The position numbers and the translations under genes are program-made. The notes under the pieces were generated by a model that saw only the letters and a list, made by a program, of their open reading frames with translations, was not told the DNA's origin and made no database searches. Positions 59,772 to 64,000 of a stretch of DNA of 64,000 nucleotides are shown in pieces. The stretch is from positions 146,121-210,120 of the forward strand of contig NZ_JOEZ01000005.1 of the NCBI RefSeq assembly GCF_000721175.1, read 5' to 3'. The stretch is from Streptomyces anulatus. Its GTDB lineage: Bacteria > Actinomycetota > Actinomycetes > Streptomycetales > Streptomycetaceae. Numbering within the stretch: the stretch's first letter is position 1; the number at the start of each line of letters is the position of its first letter.

Positions 59772-60875
59772 TCACGCCCGGCTCGGCCGGATGACCTCGC
59801 TCGGATCCCGCAGCCACACCTGTTGGCCTCGGTCGGTGACGGTCAGCCCGAACTGGTCGGCGTCGGGCCGGCCTTCCGTTTCGTACTCCCACCAGGTCTG
59901 CTCGATCTCCTCCCAGAGGAACCCGGGGCCGTACTGCCACACCTCTTCTCCGGTGGCGGCTGTCGCGGCGCTTCCGTTCTCGCGGGTCGCCCAGACCTGG
60001 ACGCCGTCAGCGATGTCTTGGTGGATGAGCCGTACGCCGGGCAGCCGCGCCCCCGCGTACAGGGCGAACCCGAGGTCGAGGAGTTGGGCGGGGTCCAGGC
60101 CGGCCGCGCGGGCTCTTCCCTTGCCTTGGACGTCGTGGAGGTCGGGGAGGCGGTGTGCTCGCATCGGCATGTACGTGGCCCCGCCGCAGAACGGGCCGGT
60201 CGCGGTGCCGTCGTCCTGAACGTGGAGCTGGACCATGGCACCGGACCAGAACTCGCGGGCGAGCGGAGCAACGACCACTCCGCCGGGCCGGACCTGTCGG
60301 AGCAGCGCGTACGGAACGTACCGCAGGGCGCAGGTGGCGATCAGCCGGTCCACCGGTCCCAGGCCGGGCCAGGGCTGCTCACCGTCGCCGACGCGCAGGT
60401 GCGGCCGGTACCCGGCCTGCGCCAAGGCCTCGGCCGCCTGCCATGCCACGACCGGATCCAGCTCGACGCTATGGACCAGGTCGTCACCGAGGCGTTCGCA
60501 GAGCAACGCGGATACGTACCCGGTGCCGGTGCCGATCTCCACCACCCGCTGACCGTCCTGGACTTCGAGCAGCCCGAGCATCCGGGCGACCATCGAGGGC
60601 ATCGAGTTCGACGACGTCGCAATGCCGGGCCCGTCCTCGGTCCCGTCGTCGAGTTGCGTGACGACCGGCTCGTCGCTGTTCACCAACGCCAGCCACGCAT
60701 CCGTCCGCACCACCGGCTCACACCGGTCCGGGAGTTGCCGCCAGACATCGGCCGGGACGAACCGGCTGCGCGGCACAGCATCGAACACCTGCCTCCAACG
60801 GCCCGTGAGCAACCCGCGATCAGCGAGATCCCGCACCAGATGCGGGTACGTAGGTGCCTGCGGTGCGCCGCTCAC
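59772..60875 (-). CDS. PCMT-like methyltransferase next to a small peptide gene
   Basis: 367 residues from a GTG overlapping the small-peptide stop (GTGA). The N-terminal domain PHLVRDLADRGLLTGRWRQV...VPRSRFVPADVW and SAM domain VVEIGTGTGYVSALLCERLG are typical of protein-L-isoaspartate O-methyltransferase relatives. SNSMPSMVARMLGLLEVQDG precedes the SAM site, as in RiPP-associated (ATP-grasp or FxLD system) methyltransferases. The C-terminal ~130 residues are an extra domain. I infer methylation of the peptide encoded just upstream. Confidence 0.8.
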   Translation of the reverse strand: MSGAPQAPTYPHLVRDLADRGLLTGRWRQVFDAVPRSRFVPADVWRQLPDRCEPVVRTDAWLALVNSDEPVVTQLDDGTEDGPGIATSSNSMPSMVARMLGLLEVQDGQRVVEIGTGTGYVSALLCERLGDDLVHSVELDPVVAWQAAEALAQAGYRPHLRVGDGEQPWPGLGPVDRLIATCALRYVPYALLRQVRPGGVVVAPLAREFWSGAMVQLHVQDDGTATGPFCGGATYMPMRAHRLPDLHDVQGKGRARAAGLDPAQLLDLGFALYAGARLPGVRLIHQDIADGVQVWATRENGSAATAATGEEVWQYGPGFLWEEIEQTWWEYETEGRPDADQFGLTVTDRGQQVWLRDPSEVIRPSRA

Positions 60876-61003
60876 GACTGCTGCATGAACTGGGGCCGGC
60901 TGCCGTCGGGGGACGGCTTCGGCTCCTGGGGCGGTGTCCACGGCTTGTCCAACGGCGGCCCACCATGCTTACCGGCCTCGACCGGAACGGGGGTGCTGGT
61001 CAT
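60872..61003 (-). CDS. 43-residue peptide, possible RiPP precursor
   Basis: ATG behind GGAGATG. It begins MTSTPVPVEAGKHGGPPLDK and continues Pro-rich to SRPQFMQQS. Its ATG overlaps the upstream stop and its TGA overlaps the methyltransferase start. The VEAGKHG segment recalls, from memory, the VE(M)GKHG motif of ATP-grasp-target RiPP precursors; no ATP-grasp gene is in the window. Confidence 0.65.
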   Translation of the reverse strand: MTSTPVPVEAGKHGGPPLDKPWTPPQEPKPSPDGSRPQFMQQS

Positions 61004-61224
61004 CGTTCATCTCCTCTGATCGGTGCAGCTGACTGGTTGAGAGGGTGGTGCAGTCGGTAGATCCCGTACGGCGGGAAGATGTCGACCCTGCGCGGACAGC
61101 CACCCTCTGCACACGCCCGGCACAACAGGTCCCGGCCGTTGGCGGTGTGCCGGACGGCCGTCACCGGGGCTCGCCAGCACGCCTCACACGTACGGACATC
61201 CGTCAACGAGAAGTTGATGCTCAT
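61000..61224 (-). CDS. Small two-CxxC (zinc-ribbon-like) protein
   Basis: 74 residues from an ATG that overlaps the preceding stop (ATGA). CEACWRAP and CRACAEGGCP give two CxxC knuckles plus one Cys, a likely small zinc ribbon. The C-terminal half is VDIFPPYGIYRLHHPLNQSA. Part of the six-gene coupled chain. Confidence 0.7.
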   Translation of the reverse strand: MSINFSLTDVRTCEACWRAPVTAVRHTANGRDLLCRACAEGGCPRRVDIFPPYGIYRLHHPLNQSAAPIRGDER

Positions 61225-61541
61225 CCGGCCTCCCGGAGAGCAGTGGCAGCCGCATGACACTGGCAAGCACAGTCCTCCCGCAGACAGAGAGCGTGCACGC
61301 TGGCCAGGTCCTTCACCAACGCACTGCGGCAGACAACGCCGCACGGACCGTCCGCCCCCGCCGACAACACGTCCAGGGCAACGACCGCCCCTCCGGTCGC
61401 ATCGGCGACGGTGATCGGATCACCCCGCCAGAGCAACGTCACCTCATGCTCCGGACAGTAGGCCCCCGTCTCGTCCTCAACCGGGAAATCGTGCGCTTCC
61501 CCCTCCGCGTAGCACCTCGTCCGCGCCGCGCCTCCCGCCAT
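61221..61541 (-). CDS. Small Cys/His-rich protein
   Basis: About 106 residues (start at ATG 61541; a longer form to 61619 is open). Cys-rich segments YCPEHEVTLLWRGD, CGVVCRS and CLREDCACQCHAAA suggest metal binding. It overlaps the next gene by 4 nt and the preceding 72-residue frame by about 100 nt, so either boundary could be misplaced. Confidence 0.6.
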   Translation of the reverse strand: MAGGAARTRCYAEGEAHDFPVEDETGAYCPEHEVTLLWRGDPITVADATGGAVVALDVLSAGADGPCGVVCRSALVKDLASVHALCLREDCACQCHAAATALREAG

Positions 61542-61657
61542 GCACGGCCCAATCGCACGGCCGCCGAACAGGAGACTCCCGCTCGACACGTGGCGCAGCG
61601 CTGGGTGTGACCGAGCCAAGTCTTGTAGACGGTGTCGCCCAGGACGACGGTCTTCAC
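61439..61657 (-). CDS. Small CxxC protein
   Basis: 72 residues from a GTG overlapping the upstream stop (GTGA). LGHTQRCATCRAGVSCSAA and VRLGRAWREARRG form the likely real core; the basic C-terminal 25 residues overlap the next gene and may be read-through. Confidence 0.55.
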   Translation of the reverse strand: MKTVVLGDTVYKTWLGHTQRCATCRAGVSCSAAVRLGRAWREARRGRGATRRGKRTISRLRTRRGPTVRSMR

Positions 61658-61806
61658 GACGCGACCTCGGCGCAAATGGGGCACTCGCAGGCGGGGAAGT
61701 CGCGCGACGTCTCCGGCCTTTCGAACGGGATCACCTCGGTCTCTTCCCGCAGGACACGGACAGTGCCTGTGCGGTTCACCTCGTACACCTTCAGTGTCAT
61801 CGGCAT
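61654..61806 (-). CDS. 50-residue protein with CPIC motif
   Basis: ATG at 61806 with GGGAGA upstream (MPMTLKVYEVNRTGTVRVL). Ends RDFPACECPICAEVAS, a CxCPxC knuckle. First gene of the six-gene overlapping chain; shorter than most gene finders report. Confidence 0.65.
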   Translation of the reverse strand: MPMTLKVYEVNRTGTVRVLREETEVIPFERPETSRDFPACECPICAEVAS

Positions 61807-61910
61807 GGCCGTCTCCCTGACCAATCGTCGGGCTCTCAGCCGTTCCGCCGCATGGCCCGCTGTCACACCCTGATGATGTGCGAGTACGTCGAGTAAGGAA
61901 TAGGCCGTCC

Positions 61911-61930
61911 GATGGCCACATGCGGCCATC
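61911..61930. promoter_or_regulatory. 7-bp inverted repeat in the divergent promoter
   Basis: GATGGCC-ACATGC-GGCCATC lies 28 bp before the XRE gene and about 105 bp before the small-protein chain. A likely XRE operator. Confidence 0.5.
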
Positions 61931-61957
61931 CGGCGGCCACGGCCAGGAGCGCGGACG

Positions 61958-62557
61958 ATGACACCCCACACTGAACGCATGGGCCGCAACGATGCGCTAC
62001 GAGCCGCCCGACTGCGCCGTGGATGGCGGAGCCTTGAGGCAGCTGCTGGAGCACTCACCGAGCACGGACAGCAGCTGCTGGACGACCGCCAGTTCACCGT
62101 GTCCGCGCGGACGTGGCGTCGCTGGGAAGGAGAGCGTCCCGGCTGGCCGGCAGAAGAGACCGCGGTCGTTCTCCACGACGCCCTCGGCCGTTGGCCTGAG
62201 GACCTGGGCTTCACGACCCCGCCGGGCTGGATCCGGCCCGAGCATCACGAGGAGGAACAGGTGAACCGCCGAGCCTTCACCTCCGTCACTGCAGCTGCGC
62301 TAGTCGCCGGTCCGATGGCCCCGCAGCACGTCGATCCCGCCCTGGTCGATTACTTCCAGCAGCAGTCCGCCACAGCGCGGGAGCCGGACCAGGCGGTGGA
62401 GATCGCCCGTAACGTGGCAACGATCGCCATCGAGACCCGTTCCGCCCGCATGTACAGGGAACTTGCCACGCTGGAAAGGGAGATGCGCCCGTGGCACGAT
62501 GCCCCGGTCGGCCGGGACCTTGCAGAGATCCTGGCACCAGTGTCCGAGGGGAACTGA
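61958..62557 (+). CDS. XRE-type regulator, short form
   Basis: 199 residues, ATG with AGGAG at 8 nt. HTH-like N-terminus (ALRAARLRRGWRSLEAAAGAL; VSARTWRRWEGERPGWP), then RRAFTSVTAAALVAGP, a Tat-like segment often seen mid-protein in this Streptomyces family. Ends in a helical region (VATIAIETRSARMYREL). Family members are about 400 residues with TPRs; this one lacks most of them. Confidence 0.75.
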   Translation: MTPHTERMGRNDALRAARLRRGWRSLEAAAGALTEHGQQLLDDRQFTVSARTWRRWEGERPGWPAEETAVVLHDALGRWPEDLGFTTPPGWIRPEHHEEEQVNRRAFTSVTAAALVAGPMAPQHVDPALVDYFQQQSATAREPDQAVEIARNVATIAIETRSARMYRELATLEREMRPWHDAPVGRDLAEILAPVSEGN

Positions 62558-62559
62558 CG

Positions 62560-62874
62560 ATGAGCAAGAATCCACTGCCGGACGAGGAAATCGGCGTGCG
62601 CTTGGCTGAGTTGCCAGGCTGGGTTCGCGAAGAAGACGCGATCACACGCACCTTCGGGATCCGGTACCACGGTGGCGTTGCCATGATCGTGAACGTCGCA
62701 GATGTCGAGCGCCTCATCGGACACCACGCGGACATCGACCTGCGATGGGATCACGTACGGTTCGCGATCACGACGCACGATGCCGGGCATCGGCTGACAG
62801 CAGCCGACTTCGACCTGGCTGCACGAATCGACCGGATCGCGGCGGCGCACCAGGCACAGCATCACAACGCCTGA
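62560..62874 (+). CDS. Pterin-4a-carbinolamine dehydratase
   Basis: 104 residues. PCD signature: VADVERLIGHHADIDLRWDH with VRFAITTHDAGHRLTAADF, including the two active-site His residues and the later His. It dehydrates 4a-hydroxytetrahydropterin or acts as a DCoH-like factor. It starts 2 nt after the regulator stop, so it is cotranscribed. No aromatic amino-acid hydroxylase is nearby. Confidence 0.9.
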   Translation: MSKNPLPDEEIGVRLAELPGWVREEDAITRTFGIRYHGGVAMIVNVADVERLIGHHADIDLRWDHVRFAITTHDAGHRLTAADFDLAARIDRIAAAHQAQHHNA

Positions 62875-63014
62875 CCAGGACACGCGGATATGTCGCCGCC
62901 GGGCGGTGGCAGTGGCACGAACCGTGCTCATTTCGCTCCGCCATGGTGGACACGCCGTAGCCGAAGGGCATCCGGTATGCGATCCGCCTCAGCGAGGCGT
63001 GAGAGGAGAGGGTC

Positions 63015-63597
63015 GTGAGCGACGACCTGTCCCGCGGTGGGCCGCTTCCTGTACGAGGCGGGCACGCTCAAGCAGACGCGGCGCACCGGTTGGTGGATGG
63101 CCGGAGTGCGTGATCCGGAGAGTGTGGCCGAGCATTCATGGCGTACGGCGTTGATCGCCACAGTCATCGCGAAGCTGGAGGGCGCGGACCCCGCCCGGGC
63201 CATCTACCTCGCGGTGTGGCACGACACGCAGGAGACCCGCACCGGGGACGTGAACCACCTCGGGAAGAAGTACGCGCCCGTCGGCGACCCGCAGGAAGTC
63301 ACCGCCGATCAGACGGCGGGCATGCCCGAGGTGCTGGCCTCGGCGGTCCGCGAGTTGGTCGCGGAGTACGAGGCGAAGGAGTCGCCGGAGGCGGTCTGCG
63401 CCCGGGACGCGGACAAGCTGGAGTGCATGATCCAGGGCATCGAGTACAAGGCCCAGGGCTACGAGAACGCCCAGCGCTGGATCGACAACAGCCGAGGCCG
63501 CCTCGTCACCGACACCGCCAACCGCCTGGCCGACGAACTCCTGGCGCAGGGAAGCCTCGACTGGCTGCGGACCGCCCTGGGCGAAGGCAAGCCGTAG
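63015..63597 (+). CDS. HD-domain nucleotidase (YfbR-like), N-terminal frameshift
   Basis: The body from GTG 63037 is 186 residues with HD motifs AEHSWRTALIA and WHDTQETRTGDVNH and ARDADKLECMIQGIEY, typical of YfbR-like 5'-nucleotidases. The best start is GTG 63015 (after GGAGAGGGTC), encoding V-S-D-D-L-S-R, but it is one base out of frame with GRFLYEAG; one extra G near 63036 would explain it. Either the GTG at 63037 is used or the gene is frameshifted. Confidence 0.75.
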
Positions 63598-63598
63598 G

Positions 63599-63641
63599 CC
63601 CCGAAGCTCAGGTCCCGAGCCGCAAGACTCGGGCTTCGGGG
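63599..63641 (+). terminator. Hairpin terminator of the HD gene
   Basis: CCCCGAAG (63599-63606) with CTTCGGGG (63634-63641), and an inner stem CCCGAG/CTCGGG, just after the stop. Confidence 0.75.
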
Positions 63642-63951
63642 ACGGTTCAGTCACTCTTCCGGGGGTATGTGAACAGCGCTCCGGCCCGAAGCCCGGGACC
63701 CGGGATTCGCGTGTCGGGATACGAGACCCGTGACACGAGCGCCTTCTTTAACCGGCAGGTAGATGAAGGGGAGGTTGGGAAAACCTCCCCACCTCCCTAC
63801 CCCGTCACGGCCAGGAAGTATGACTAATCGTGACAGCTTGCGGCGCAGCGTCACGACTGCTTACGGTTCGAGAACCGAACGACCCCGACGCGGTGTTGCC
63901 ACACCAGGCCGGGGTCTCACCGCAAGATCGACACCCTAGAAAGACGATCCC
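63642..63951. other. 310-bp structured region before the right-edge gene
   Basis: No gene seen. It contains GGGGAGGTT-GGGA-AACCTCCCC (about 63769-63791), TCGTGAC...GTCACGA (about 63829-63857) and a long hairpin GACCCCG...CGGGGTC with an inner GGTGT/ACACC (about 63873-63917). This reads as a 5' leader or regulatory region. Confidence 0.5.
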
Positions 63952-64000
63952 TTGGCTACACAGCACACTAGCTCCGCCCTGCCCGCCCCCGCACGCTCCG
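63952..64000 (+). CDS. Possible gene start with TTG (partial)
   Basis: TTG followed by codons for ATQHTSSALPAPARS runs open to the window edge, with GAAAGACG upstream and structured leader DNA before it. Length and identity are unknown. Weak support. Confidence 0.3.
   Translation, partial: MATQHTSSALPAPARS

Overview
The window is Streptomyces-type chromosome. Evidence: very high GC, extensive GTG starts, many 4-base start/stop overlaps, a bacterial initiator tRNA lacking an encoded CCA, a DmdR1-type iron regulator, a UPF0309 phosphosugar protein, an SCO4402-family protein, an NsdA-like regulator and mycothiol-type domains. From memory, the order purU / SCO4402-like / dmdR1 / SIS protein / pdxH / citrate synthase resembles the S. 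coelicolor SCO4403 to SCO4387 stretch, so roughly 32-51 kb looks like conserved core. The two flanks look accessory.

Layout. 0-5 kb: tail of a cytochrome P450, a DUF397 scrap, and a two-gene operon of a 1157-residue CHAT (caspase-like) protein with a 223-residue partner. 5-10.3 kb: DUF35/DoxX pair, flavin monooxygenase, VOC protein, an AhpD-like remnant, AraC regulator and NmrA-like reductase. 10.4-10.5 kb: initiator tRNA. 10.7-28.2 kb: an acyl-CoA catabolic region containing two types of acyl-CoA ligase, enoyl-CoA hydratase, three acyl-CoA dehydrogenases, an MFE-type ketoreductase, alcohol dehydrogenase, cyclase-family hydrolase, amidohydrolase, flavin reductase and VOC protein. A 15-bp dyad, CTGAC-N5-GTCAG, sits at most of its promoters and at the DoxX promoter, which implies one repressor for the whole set. 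No thiolase and no obvious TetR gene lie in the window.

28-51 kb: EF-hand protein, STAS antagonist, ECF sigma with a fused zinc anti-sigma/MDMPI protein, purU, orphan binding lipoprotein, proline/glutamine-rich membrane protein, NsdA-like regulator, ABC exporter pair, alpha/beta hydrolase, dmdR1, SIS protein, PAS-GAF protein, beta-propeller phytase, pdxH and citrate synthase. Two short inverted-repeat elements (31.6 and 44.9 kb) each end exactly at a gene's stop codon. Between phytase and pdxH lies a self-contained transcription unit (promoter, perfect Shine-Dalgarno, 12-codon ORF, nested hairpins, terminator) that I regard as the best candidate for an undescribed RNA/peptide.

51-64 kb: two-component system, DM13 protein, methyltransferase, XRE-cupin regulator, uridine-kinase-like protein, a stand-alone alanyl-tRNA-synthetase-like protein preceded by a leader peptide ending in three Ala codons, a NADAR-domain protein, GNAT, and a chain of six overlapping minus-strand genes. 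That chain ends in a 43-residue peptide plus a PCMT-like methyltransferase, a RiPP-like arrangement. It is divergent from an XRE regulator, a pterin dehydratase and an HD hydrolase with an apparent N-terminal frameshift. The right edge holds a structured leader and perhaps the first codons of another gene.
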